Assembly (NCBI GenBank): GCA_903813345.2
Contig: CAIIXF020000011.1
Span: forward strand, 26,464,166 to 26,528,165
Length of the DNA stretch: 64,000 bases
Direction of reading: 5' to 3'
Source: Owenia fusiformis
Taxonomy: Eukaryota > Annelida > Polychaeta > Sabellida > Oweniidae
Shown here: positions 11,266 to 25,400 of the stretch, piece after piece
Numbering within the stretch: position 1 is the stretch's first letter
How the letters are laid out: every line of letters starts with the position of its first letter
Made by a program: the position numbers and the translations under genes
Notes under the pieces: generated by a model
Databases searched by the model: none
The model's input: the letters and a program-made list of their open reading frames with translations, nothing else
Told to the model about the DNA's origin: nothing

Positions 11266-11876
11266 CCTATCCTGCATGATGCCACAATTTTAAATTTCAA
11301 TAATTTTTTTCTCCGCCAGTACAAAAGCTATTGATCCAATTTTAAGTATGTGATATGAACATATATAGGTCCTTCAGAATGAATTTTTTCAGTACATTTC
11401 GTACCTTAACGAATCTAAAATAAGTTATTAAACGTGGTAGAAGTATGAAAATAGGTGGCGCCCCTGTAGTGAATTTCAAGATATGCCCTTATTTTCACCC
11501 TAATCCACACAAGAAAATTCATACTGATTGTAAATAATGTTTTTGATAAGATTTTATTAGTATTTCAATGTCATTTTACTATTAAAATGTGTTAAAAATT
11601 ATTTTATACCCCTACCCCCTGTTTGAAAATGAATAGATGGCGCCTCTTTAACTGCCCATAGCGAATTTACTTACCACACATTTTTACTCAAGTTAGGATT
11701 ATTTACTCTAGCGAGTGTCTGGAACAAAATGATACCCTCAAACCTTTTATACTAGCCGATCACCGAAATCGGAGCTGGGGACAGCATCAATTGCAAACTT
11801 CATATTTGCACATTTGATGAGATAAACCATTTCTGTCATATTGTGAAATTATTAAGTTTGCAATCGATTCAGGTCA

Positions 11877-13472
11877 AAGTGTATTTTTGGTATTTTGTGA
11901 TAATCAATGGAAACCAATGGCCTCAATTGGGATCTGCTGATATCCTCATGTTAAGTCAATAATGCACAGCCCCATGTAAGTCAATACAACCTTCCTGAAC
12001 TAAATGGCCCCTATCTCAGCCTATGTGTGCCCGGGCACTTAAATATTTTCCAAAGAGTTATATGACATTCTATTCTTCATGTTACACCTAAGAATTATTC
12101 ATTTTGACCATAGGGGTATTTGCCAATAAACGCACCTCTCCCTTTCAGGTTTTACCACTGGGGATACTAAATGATGCTGAAATTGTTACGAAATTGGAAT
12201 TGAACTCACAATGTTTTCATTTGGTTTCCTTTAAGGTGGATCCCGACCATTGTGAATTATTGTGTTTATGGATTATTGCGATGTTGTCTCGATTGGGGGG
12301 AAGGGATGTTACACATTATTTATTTTCATGTTAGATCATTGCTTTGGGATATCTGAAGATTTAAAATGGAACTAGTAATATATACAGGGTGGGCCAAAAA
12401 TGTCCATGGTTTCTGAAAAATGAATATAACCGGACACTAGGGATGTATGTGAAAAATTACACATTTAATTCAGGATGAAATTCAAATCAACAATCATCTT
12501 TACAATGATAGTAGTCATGCTGTATGTACATTTCAAGGTTGACTCTATATATACAGCCAGAGAAACGTGTTATGTAGGATGTTTACACTATTGAAATTTT
12601 TATTTCTGATAGAAATCATTATAATTTCTTAAAACATACTGCTATGGAATGTTTAATTACACTTAAATCATTACAAAACAATAACACTCTGTTGTCGATA
12701 AATAGTTGTAAATACTAGAATAACTAATTTAAAATCATTATATATTATGTATTAAGTAAAATTGACTTAGTTAACACAATTGTTGCATTAATGTGATGTG
12801 ACAATTATCATATTCATTGTCGTATTTATGATTTTAAAATTATATTTTCTCTGATCAAGTAAATTGTTTTAGTAATTGGATATTATTTATCTGCAACTTT
12901 CTTAATGACTGTACTTGATAACAAATACTACAGATGTGTTCAAATTAGAGTCAAAATCTCTAATCAGCTTAAAGTTATCTAACAGAACAACTCTTGATGC
13001 TAACAGAACATTTCTTTAAAAGGTTGTTATTTCAGAGGATTTTGAAGTCGTGTGGTTGTGACATCGTAGATATATTCTAAATTGAGTGAAACAGTTTAAT
13101 TACGAGTATGCATCTTTAATAGATGCATGTTTATCTTATTTCAGATGATAACATATCCTAGTGTCATAGGTAACTGTTATACGTGTATGTGCTTATGCTC
13201 ATGGCTTTTACAAGTATTGCAGCGTGTTTTGATTAATTGTTATTTTAATGTACATGTATATAGGATTCATATTCATCGCGAAACACATTAAACTCGCTAT
13301 GATGTTAGAGATGACAAAGCAATGTGAGTACTTGATAACACTGAATTGCTATTTCGCTTACATTCAAACAAATAAAATATATAAACTGTATGAATTATAT
13401 ACTAAAACAAATTTTATAGTGTAGGATTACTACAAACATGACATGATCATCCATCCTTAATTTGAAACCAAA
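11877..13472. other. intergenic, AT-rich upstream region of the VWC/WAP gene
   Basis: A TACAGGGTGGGCCAAAAATG terminus at 12383 resembles the ends of the element at 24653-25459 but has no partner nearby. A weak TATA-like ATATATAAA near 13378 lies about 95 bases before the start codon at 13473. Nothing else was recognised. Confidence 0.5.
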
Positions 13473-16400
13473 ATGAGGAGCTTATTTTTTATTCTTATAA
13501 TTTTAATGCTGTCTTGCATAGTTGCAGCAAAGGGACCATGGCGGTAAGTTTGATTGTAATGGTGTACTTGTAATTGCTAGCTTGCGTACACTGTACTGAC
13601 TTGCAAAAATAGATTCTTAAAGATTGGTTATTGTCTGTCCAATATTATATGAAATGCTAACATGTACAACTATTTTTGATGCTTTGAGTATTCGACTGCA
13701 ACTTTAAATTCGTTATTTTATTGTAATTGGAAAGCATTCAGTATGAATGTAACGTACCTTGTTGTTTCCGTCTGGGATTTTGATATTGGAACTATTTGCA
13801 CTGTTTCTTTTCACGTTGCATTGGATTTGTGATAATTGTAGGTTGTTGAACGATTTCCTTGTTGTTTTTTGTAATCATTATAGGTACTTTCGCATTGGAT
13901 ATGGCGCATACATATCATGAGTATTTTTTGACAAGTCTGACAATTCTAATTAATATTCAAGATAATCCCTTGATTCCATGGTTATCTTGCTGAAATGGGA
14001 ATTAATATATACAGTATAATATTCTATTGGGCTATTAAAGTAATCAATTTGTTCAAAATCACAAATTAAAATTACCATGTACTTGATTTCATCTACTCTG
14101 CATTACAAAACTTAAATTATAGTAGATGCATCTACCGTGGAAAATTTTACAAACCTGGACAGATGCTGAAAGAGAAATGTAAAACCTGTAAATGTAAATA
14201 CAATGGACGAGTGTTTTGTAAAAGAAAGTGGTGCCCATTGCCTAGATGCTTACCGAATGAGACAGTTGTAAAACGACATGAAATGTGCTGTAAGGCATGC
14301 ATGAAGGGTAATTTTTTTGATTCAGTACATCAAACCCAATGAACAATGACATTTTAGAAATGTGTAAACTCACACACTGTAATTTTACCCATTAAAGTAT
14401 GTGTGATACGCTTTCGAATATTTTTCGATGTTGAAAGTTAAAATTTGATTTTATGTTTACTTTAAGAAAATATAATATTTAATCAAAATTTATTGTAGCA
14501 TTTTAGTTGCTGATCCGTTTACAGAATCTCAAATAGTCTCAAGTGCTAAATTAAACTCGACATAACCAATACCCTATACAAATAATATATCAAAATAAAA
14601 ATACACTAACATATGCTTCAGGATGCACAGAGTCAGATGGCACATTTCATCCAGTGAACACAACATATAGTTCCAGCACTAAGTGTTTCACAAGTTGCAA
14701 ATGTGAGCCTACTAGCACAGGTGGGGTCGTCGAAGTGTGTCGCCCCATACAATTCATACAAGATCCTTGCTGGAACTCACCAAAGGAATGCCCCGAAGGT
14801 AGAACAAAGTTTGTTCCTCTTGGGGCATGCTGCCCAGCCTGTTCAGAGACAATAAGTAAGTGTTTAGAATAGTGAAATTTCCCAAAATACATGCATACTA
14901 TTGAAAAGTAAATATCTACAATTTTTATACTAAGAATTCAAATTGACTTCAGGTTTAAATGTAACGTTCAAACAGGTCTTTTAGGCATAAAGAGGCATCA
15001 TTTCCACATTATTTTTTTATCAAAACCTGTCCTTGGTATTGTGATATTACGTAACGATAGCGTTCACTACTAAAACATATATTTATGACATATTTTGAAA
15101 CTCGGGATCTAGTCTTTATTGGTAAACATATCTAAAAAGAGATAAAAAGGGGTAATCAAAATGTCAACCCAATCCTGGAAGGTTTGGAGCAATCTCCTCA
15201 ATATAAAATTTAGTTCGCCAACTTTTATTTCAGGGGATTGTGCGAACAAGTCATGTCCTACACTCAATTGTCCTGGTGGTTACTTTAGAGCGCCAGATAC
15301 ATGCTGCTCAAGGTGTAGCCAGGGTAGGCTTAATATTAAATGATTTGTTTATCCCAAATTTGGACTTGTTTGGGAAAAGAGTATATAAATCAGGTTTGTC
15401 AAGCATTGTTATAATCAATAGCAGGCAGGATAAACATTACGTCTCTGCTGAGTTGGCAGATAATGATATCAGGCCGATACGGAAAAAGTAAAAAAAAATA
15501 GAAAATTGCGAAAAATACGTCTAGGTATATAATAAGTATACATAGAATATAGCTCTTTTGCAAAAGAGACTATCGGGATATAAAAAAAATATCCTCGAAA
15601 TTCAGACGTCCTGAGAAAACATGTACCTATTTCCATTTATGAGTGAACAGAGACGTAAAATGTTAAATAAACAGATTATCATATACTTGGCCAATGAGTA
15701 TCCTTAATAGATCGACAATAGTATTAACTTACAATAATTGAAAAGCTCAAAATTTCAGGAAAGATGAACAGTTTTGGTTTCAAAGTATATGTCTTACCAC
15801 TAGATATATTTTATTTAAAATATTTAGTCTGGAACAAGTTTACCTTGGTAATGAATGGGTATTAAGAAATCTTATTGTCAGCCACTTTATCAGATTGCAG
15901 ACAATTGGTTTGCGCAGTTCCTGGAAAATGTGAAAAGGGAAAAAAGCCAGTTCGTCTCCGAGGAAAATGTTGCCCTGTTTGTCGAAATTTTAAAGGTTTG
16001 TCCTTGAATCCTATTCCTGCAAAAATTCAAATATTTCATATTAATGCTAAAATGCCATTGAAGATAGCAGTTTAATAAACACTCATTAACAAAGATAAAT
16101 ACTCGGTAGTTAGATGCCCCATATCCCTCTAAAATTAAGCCCAAAACTGCCAGAAGAACCTACTTCTCACAGTTAAAGAACCAATTTCACAATTGCTTCG
16201 TAGCAAATATTAACATTCACAGCAAATTTTAGTATGCTTACTATTTTAATCATATGACATTTATTGTTAGGCTGTTGGAAAGTTCATTGCCCGAGGCCAC
16301 CAGCTATTTGCCAGGACGGAAGCTTCCCCACCAAACAACCCGGTCAATGTTGTTATGAATGTCCATCGTCAGCATTAGGTAATACTACAAGAACTGAATC

Positions 16401-19400
16401 TATTGAACTGCACAAGGGAAAGCTAAGTAGTAGATGTAAAAAACTAAATATATTCGCCCCAATCAAACAGGGTGGAAAAACTGCAACCTTGCGTTATCCT
16501 CATCTGTAGGCAAACTGTACATGTCACCCGGAATTGTCAATGACGGCACTGCATTCCTCAGCAGGTGTGGCCTGAATAAAACGCCTAGTCTCCCTTTTGA
16601 GTTGTGCTATTGTCTTTAAGTTATTCACTTTGGGTTAGACAGGGGGACCTATCCGGGCAATGGTTCCCCCAGTCATTTTCTATTCTCCTGCTGATAATAT
16701 TGTCATCGAAGTAGGGCAAATTGTATAAAGTGCTGTAACGCTTGTCACAATTGCAAGATATTGCACATATTCGTTTTTTGCAATAGAAGTATGTGTCCAC
16801 AATGGCCAAATACACAATGTTAGTGAAACATACAACGACGATTGTGATCAATGCACGTGTATTGTAAACGAAACAGTGGTGTGCACAAATTGTCAAGGTA
16901 TATTATAAATCTAAGAGAAAGGTAAATCTTAAATGAGGTAATAAAACCCTCTATTGTTATTAGCAGCACATAGACTATGTACTCTGTGAATGTCTTTACT
17001 TAAGTCCCTTTGACTTAAAATTAACAGTTGTTTATTACTTCTTAAAGAACGAAGTTAAAAAAGTCATTGATTTTTCCCGTCATTGAAACAAATATGATTA
17101 AAGTGACAGATCATCCAACATGCTGATTTGAAATATTTTTATTTTAGAAATACTGCACCTTACATATACCTGTTTAATTATTGAGAACACCAAATTGTTG
17201 ACCCTGACATGGGGAACTCTGGGGACTGCAATTCAGAATTATCTCAAAAATGACTAATTTGGGCAGCGAATCTTCATTATTTTTAGATTGTCATCGGAAA
17301 TTGTGTCCTGAAGTCGAATGCAAAGATGGAAGGAAGCCAGTTATAGAACTGGGCGATTGCTGTCCACGGTGCCCAAAACCTAGTATGGATGTTTTATCAT
17401 AACTCGCGGTATTCTATAGTAATAGGTCCTTTTCTGAGAGGTGTTCATCTGAACATTCAAAATAATGTATAGGCGCAGTTTTTCCGATGTCACGGCCCTT
17501 GATTTTTGATGCAGTATTCCGGTCTGTAACACCAAAGCATTGTTAATGAAAATTTACTCTCATGCAGTACTCTCATCCTCCCCATTGACACCTCTAAGGA
17601 CCAATAACAGTAATTTACATACGTAAAGCATGTAGAAGCTGATGGGATTGTTTAGGACATTCCTTAAAATATGAAGAAGGAATCTTGAAATTGCATAAAC
17701 TTAAAATGCAGATGTTACAGATATATTGCTTAGATGTTAATCATACTAACATCTATGGTATTATTGCGAGGCTAATAAACTGATTTAAGATTTATTTATT
17801 TTTCTAAGTGTGTCTTTACAATGGGAAACTGTACAATGTGAGTGAAATATTCAGAGATGGCTGTAATGTATGTGCATGTATGGCCGATCTAACAGTGGTG
17901 TGTGCAAAACGAAATTGCCAAGGTATGCCAACGTTTGTAAGATACCATATCTACTACTACCTGTACCAGACCATTCCTTTAGGGTTGAAATATTCCTAGG
18001 TGAACATATTTCTATTTCCATAATACATTCATGCAACGCACCACTACATTGTATATTAATATTTTGACATTTGTCCTTGAGAAGACTTCAAGAGTCCGCG
18101 AGATGTCAATTGTGAAAGAACGTAAGTAGTTTCACAACCATGGATTCGTGAAATAAAGTCACTGAAGGCAAGTTGTTCTATGAAGTTGACTGGGTTTTAT
18201 GGTGAAAGTTACAAACATGATTGAGCCCTGTAGAATCAGTGAAAACATAATGGCCAACTTTTTAATGGTCTGAAAGTATATGGACTCTTCATGTCGATGG
18301 GTCATTGTATTGATAATTGTACTAAGAACGGAGAATTTTATAAATCAAATGATGTTATTCCAAATGATGATCCATGCAAAAGTTGCATGTACGGCTTGAA
18401 GGAAAATGATGGAACATATCGTGAAAAATGTGTAGTTCAGGATTGTCCGTTGCCGGCATGTCCGGATGGTAACGTCCACAAACCAACCGGTATTATGATA
18501 AATATAACAACCATTGATTATGCCACGAGATCTTTATTATTCAGATTACCCATCAGTCATACCATTACCTAATATTTTCACTCCTGCCTATTACTTTGTA
18601 GCCAAACCCACTATCTGCTAACAAATTGTAACATTGTGTTTTTGATTCTGCCAATATGAATATATTTATATATTCGTACCATAATTGGTACTAAAATCCG
18701 TGTATTTTATTAGACTGTAGTTCAGTGCTGTGTCCGATACCACCTGCCAAATGTCCTGATGAAAGTGTTCCGTTCAAGTCACCTGGCCAATGTTGTTACG
18801 AGTGTCCAGAGCAAAGCTCTGGTAAGGAGTACTATTTTTTAATTTAGTAGAATTATTCAGTAGTTCTATGACAACCAACAATATATCAAATAGTGCCAGG
18901 TTGTGAATTGCAACCCTGTATATTCCCTGACCCTGTATTACATTTCAACAATTTCTTGTTAATATATTCTCTACAATCGAATGTTGATAAATCTGTAATA
19001 TTGGGTGATTATCATAACTGTATTATCAAGGATGTGTCTATAATGGAACAGCATACAATGCCAGTGATACGTTCAAGAATGATTGTAATACATGCACTTG
19101 CTTGGTAAATGGGTCAGTAACATGCACTCGAATGAAATGTAAAGGTAACGTGTATAGCTTTCATTTTCTTGTAATCCTCACAACTATTTATCTCATTTTA
19201 CTTACCTGGAGCAAAGGCCATAGTTTGGGTTCCCCTCGTGGAAGCATGACTTGAAACGTTTAGAAGCTGCATTTCATGAGCCAATTCTTGAGACAAAGAA
19301 AATCTTAATGAGTAAATACATATCCAAAATTAGAAATGGTACTCTCCATAAATAAATGTCATCGACCAAATGGAAGACTACATCAAATCTAGCAATGCTT

Positions 19401-22400
19401 CAGTATGAAATATTTTCGGTACTCATGTGAGACGACGAACGCATATTTGCACCCGCGATCGAATCTTAAATGACTGTTTGATAATATATTATGGATAGCC
19501 TCGAAGATAATGCAGTCGAGGTGGTAGAGAATTTCATATTTCCTGCAATTCCGTCGCCTATCTGGCTGACAGGCTGACATACCTGGAACATTATTTGGAC
19601 TGAATCTGCAGACTTTTTCTTAAAAATAGGGAGTTTAATCTTGCAATTTTTTACAACCTAAACGGGAACGGAAAATATTTAAGCGATGCATTGGTATTTG
19701 AATTTTATGTGCAAGCTTCAACTCCCTGTTAAAGCCATACAAAAACTTGTAAAAGTCACAAAAGTCACAATTGTGTTATACCTACGTGGCTTAAAGGGTG
19801 ACGGATATCGTTTAGCAAATCGAACGCTCGTTTCTGGTGTTGCTCACCGTTTAGTATAAAAGGCCCGATCCCGGAATAATACTCAAGGGTTCACAGGCTC
19901 GAGGTCGTTGTGTCAACACCTCTAACTGTTATATAGCATAAATATATTATAGATCGTCACACATTTATAAAAGGGTGATTTTTATTTTGACAAATCAATT
20001 CCACATTTATGGGTGTAGTTTCAGGATCTTCTATTTGTGTATAATAAGGAAAAATTGGCATCTAAATTTCCCCATAACGTAATAGCACACAGCTTACCAT
20101 ATATGAAATACCCTACCAATGAAACAAAGCAGTTCTAATACAAGGATTTATATTGGCTGTTGTACATGTATTCTTTGAACACAATCACTCTTTGGATAAT
20201 GTTTTCAAAATCATTATAAACGGATTACTTTATCTCAAAGACAATTTCAATAAACTGGATTTTACAGAACTCCCCTTATTTCTTAAAAATGGACTGATCC
20301 AGTTGATTCGCCTGGAGCCGCCATATTGTTTTTATACGGGAAGCTTATCGGAACCCTTTAAAATGCACCTTATATATCGCCTCGTTAAATATCTATATCC
20401 CCATTGTTATATCTACAGGCAGATGCCCAAGTGTTCCACGTGGAATATCAGGTATATGTGTTGAAGAATGTTCTGAAGATGATGACTGTCCTGGGGAACA
20501 GAAGTGTTGCTCTAATGGTTGCGGTCACGTCTGTAGGGATCCAGTTACAGGACCCGGTGAGTTATTCATAAGGAAGTTTAGCTACAAATTTTAAGAGTAT
20601 TACTTCTTCACGGGGGCCATACGAAATTACGCGTGACTGTTGAACGCACGGGATAGAGTACAACACGAGTGTGATGAGATTTGAGCAAACTGTGAAACTG
20701 ATGTTTCCATCGTTTCAGATAAATTTAGTCTAGTTTCTATATTTTTATCTGAAAATATCTAGAAATTAGACCACATCTTTCTGAGACGATTAAAACATCA
20801 GATTGCTCAAATATCACCTCCCTCGTGTTGTAACTTACCCCAAGCGTGCAACTGTTCAACACTTAATATGGTTGGACCCCGTGTTCTACGTGAGTATGAA
20901 ATATTGGTATGTGGCAAAAAACTCTTAACTTCCTAACTAAACGGTTGTGTAACTATAAGTCTAAAATCATGAATACTTTCTGATAATTGCTGCGGCCTCA
21001 CTCTCAATTCTGCGCAGTTATGTACAAAATCTCTTCAACAGTTTAACCTTCTAATTAGCATTTCATTTAGTTCAATACGTACATTCTCTAATTTGATCAG
21101 TTTTTTATTCCAATGTTTGAATAATAGTTTCCTATTCCTAATTTGCAGATTGTTCCAGTGTCGTTTGTGTCAAACCTGATTGTCTTCCAGGAAACCCTAC
21201 GTATACACCCGCGGGAAAATGTTGTCCTTTATGCAAAAGAGGTTTGTGAATTTTGTATCATAAACATTTGAGATACAAATTACGAAAATGACATAATATG
21301 GATAATTGTTTTCATTTAAATATCCATGATGGATAGAGCATATAGACAGCAAATAGTTTATTTGGCGTAGTATTAGAGCTTTTAAAATACACTCTTCGGA
21401 ATAATAAAGACCATTTTATCCTACATCTTCCTTGAGTTTCTTAGCGCAATAAGGTCGTTTTATAATGTACCTCTTTTGCATCCTCTCAGAGGTTTTTAGC
21501 ATATAAAATCATTGTGTCATTTCCGAGAGCTATTTTGAAAATGTGTAAAATCGATGAACCACCTATTACAACTCTTTTTATCGAATTTGTAGCCATCGTC
21601 ATTTTCTTAGGCTGTTTGTAAAAAAGGTCCACCTTTTACAGCTTCCAACAAATGTTGAATTAGTTTAACCAATTCTCACTTTTAGGCTGTTCTAAAAATG
21701 GTGTATTTTACGATCCTAATGATAAGATGCCAAGTAGTGGTCCCTGTGAACACTGTACATGTGCAGATAAAGGAAATGGGACTTATTCCGAGCAATGCTT
21801 TATCCAAGGTTGTCCAAATCCAGGTCCGTGTTATGAACGACCAGAGGGAGTTTGCTGTGCAAGGCCTGTTCCATGTTGTGAGTTTCATACTTGTTTATGA
21901 CCATTATGGAACCTCTCATAAACCAATTACATGTGTGTTGAGTCAGAGCAGTTTTTCATACCGCCACGCAGTCTTATAAAAAGATGAGTTATGTATAATG
22001 TTCCCTTTGTCTTAGGTAGTTCCTACTGTATACTTACATGTAGTCGTAGTAAGTAGTTCGGTTAAACTTCTGATCACATTTTTCTAGTGAACTCATAGGC
22101 ATCCTTCCTCGTCACATACTCAACTAACTCCTGGATGAATTATCCTCTCTGTTATGAAAACCTAACTAACAAATGTTAACACATGTTATGGCCTAATATG
22201 TGTTCAATGTACACAGGTTTCACTAAGACACAGAACGTTGATCCAGAATAACAACTTTAGATAGCTATAATACCTCCATTATGATCATCCCCATTTCATT
22301 TAAAAATCTATAGAACCAGAAACTGTTCATGACACGTGTACAAATGGGGGACAACATTTTTCAGTTATTGAACAAAATATGTAGTCGGGTATGAATTTGT

Positions 22401-25400
22401 TATTTTCAAATGATTATAAATGTTGATATAAATTTCAGGGTGTATATACAAAGGCAAAACATATGAAGCTGGAGAAACATTCAAAGATGATTGTAATGAA
22501 TGCACTTGTTCAGAAATTCGATCAGTGCTATGCACAAAGAAGAATTGTACAGGTATATTATTATTACTTTACAAGATGTTATATTTACACCTTTTGCAAA
22601 ATCTAGTCAGCCTCTATTTTTGTTCATAGTTATCCCGGCATCACTTACTTTTTTTTGTATCTAAATCACGACATGTCTATGTTGTATCTACAGTCAGATG
22701 CCCAAGTTTTCCACGTGGAATATCAGGTATATGTGTTGAAGAATGTTCTGAAGATGATGACTGTCCTGAGGAACAGATGTGTTGTTTTAATGGTTGCGGT
22801 CACGTCTGCATGGATCCCGTTACAGGACCTGGTAATCACCACATTCAACAAAAAACTTGGTCCAGTAACTGAATACGACTCTCAATGTTTATTATGTGCA
22901 GGCCGTACAGGACGTTTTTAATCTTGACTAATGATTTCTATTTCTTTATTTTCAGATTGTTCCAGTGTCGTTTGTGTCAAACCTGATTGTCTTCCAGGAA
23001 TTCCTACGTATACACCCGCGGGAAAATGTTGTCCTATTTGTAAAATGGGTAAGTGAATGATGTTTTATAAGAATGTTAAGTGAAAATAATGCAAAATATT
23101 TTCAACAGATTGTTGATCCAATCACCCATACCTTGTATTGTGTGGAATCATTTAATACCATGTCACCTATAAAATTGAACAGTTTCGATCAAATGTTACA
23201 TCATTTTATAGAAACTTAAATTTTCTACCCATGCCCAATGTTGTGTTATATGATACGAGCCCCGCAATAGAACACTGTGGAGTTAATTCGAAAAGAGGTT
23301 AGATTCACCTTTCACAGCTTCCAATAGTTGTTGAATTAAATTCACAAATCCTCACTTTTTAGGGTGTTCTAAAGATGGTGTATTTTACGATCCTAATGAT
23401 AAGATGCCAAGTAGTGGTCCCTGTGAACACTGTACATGTGCTAATAAGGGAAATGGGACTTATTCTGAGCAATGCTTTATCCAAGATTGTCCAAATCCAG
23501 GTCCGTGTTATGAACGACCGGAAGGAGTTTGCTGTGCAACGCCTGTTCCATGTAGTGAGTAATTAATTGTGCTTGCATATCTACTGGAACTCTAATATTT
23601 TGATGTGCACTCTCTAAATAAAACTCACTTATTTATGATTGTTGAGAACTAAGCTTGGAACGCTAAAACTCTAAACCAATATTTTTTTAAAAATAAGTGT
23701 TTTCACAAGAGTCAATGGTAAAAAACGATTCAAATACTAATGAGATCAAGAAAATGAAACATCTAATTAATGCAACAAATCCTTAGGAAAACAACCCCCT
23801 AATACCTAACATATTTTGTTCAATACAACAAATAATTAGTTAACCGTTCGTTGTTTTATGATCTAGGCGCTATCCAGTTCTATAGCTAACCAATCTAGGA
23901 ATCACACCTATAAAGGGAAAAGTTGGACAATTATTTAAACTGCGTGTAATTTAGAATGTAGAATTTTAAATATGACATCAGTCTGGCCAATTTTGAACTA
24001 TTGAAAGATATGTGCTTTCACTTCTTTAGAATCAATTTATTTATGACCATTTGAACGCAATTTATTTTTCAAACTTGGGAATGGTAAAACCAGAGTTAAG
24101 CTATAGTGTACTATAACAAACATATCATTATTTTTCCATCTCACTTTTCCTAAATACAGTAGGTCAATATATAAATCAAAGTTATTATAAAAGTATAAAA
24201 TAAATATTCTGTATTCATAGCGTGCATCCACGATGGCAAAACTTACAATGTCGGTGATACATTCAAAGACGATTGTAATAATTGTACGTGTTTAGAAAAT
24301 CGGTTTGTGGAATGTACGAAGAAAAAATGTACAGGTATATTACAAGTCAGTTTTACTGTTCAATTTATTAGTTCGAGTATTCCAGCTAAAGTAACAATAA
24401 CGTTTTTAAGATTATTGGACAGTAATTGCGAATACTAGTAACATATCATGTTGATTTTCAATGTGTTATATCCGCATACCTTCGATTGTACTAATACCTA
24501 CCACTAACATTTGTTATATGTTACATATGTCTGATAACTTCGATAGAGCTAATATCTACAAACTTTGTAATATAATTTATCAAAACCACTTCGATGCCAA
24601 CACATTCATCGTTTGTATGCTGTACATCTTAGTAACTTAAACAGAGCAAATGCAGGATGATCTAAAAAGGTAATCCAAACATATTTGGTAATGTACGATG
24701 ATCTTTCACTTTACTAAGTTCCATTTTTCAACATTTTCAATAGTCAGGATTTTATGGCCATTTTACAAAACATGCTCCAAATGCCAAAACTACTCGATAT
24801 ATATGAAACTCCAGAATTTTATCGTTGTGGCTCTTTAAAAGATAAGGTACATGTATATGTATTTGTGTATGTATATTAACAATCTAAACGCATCAGTGAA
24901 TTGAAACTAGAGATTAGACGGAAAGTGAGATATATGTGAGCGTGTAGTCAGAAAACTTCAACCCGTGCGTTCAACTTTGCCTCCAGAGACAAGACTGGCA
25001 TTTTGAGCATGTTTTGTAGAATGGCCGTAAAATCGTGACCATTAAGTGCCGATGAAACTTGGTTGAATGAAAGAACGTCGAGCAAGGTCTAATTATGCCA
25101 AATATTATTTCAAACCAATAGATGATAACTGAGTTATTAACCTCTTGAATACCCAGAGTGACGGACAAATGAAATAAGACTGGTGCCCAGAGGGACGAGA
25201 AAATCCGTCACAAAATTTTTCACAAAAATTGCTCTCATTTGAACAATTTTCATCCAATTCACACAAAAATTGTTTTAAAACGTGTAGAAATGATCTCTGC
25301 CGTCCAATCTTACTAAGCTGAGCATCTAAAGTTGTATAGGTATGTAATAAAATGTCAAAAGGTGGCAAAAAATGAAAAATTCTCTGGTTTCATGCCAATT

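Larger units (their letters stand above)
7579..11876. mobile_element. 4.3 kb palindromic foldback element
   Basis: The two halves are inverted copies around a centre near 9560. The outer arms (about 7579-8120 and 11265-11876) share the TGCTGTCCCCAGCTCCGATT terminus and about 500 further bases. Inside each arm is a tandem array of a repeat of about 173 bases (GTGACCATATCTCACCTTAA ... CAAAATGAGAATT), about four good and two decayed copies on the left and about six on the right, in opposite orientation. Inner arms of unique sequence (about 9060-9270 and 9860-10070, and 9455-9478 against 9644-9667) complete the palindrome. No transposase frame was seen. The structure matches foldback-type non-autonomous elements. 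The right arm has about 70 extra bases just inside the outermost shared block AATCGATTCAGGTCA. Confidence 0.88.

Noticed and set aside
20153-20464. 103-codon frame
   Set aside because: It overlaps the WAP exon at 20419-20556 in another frame and lacks any motif.
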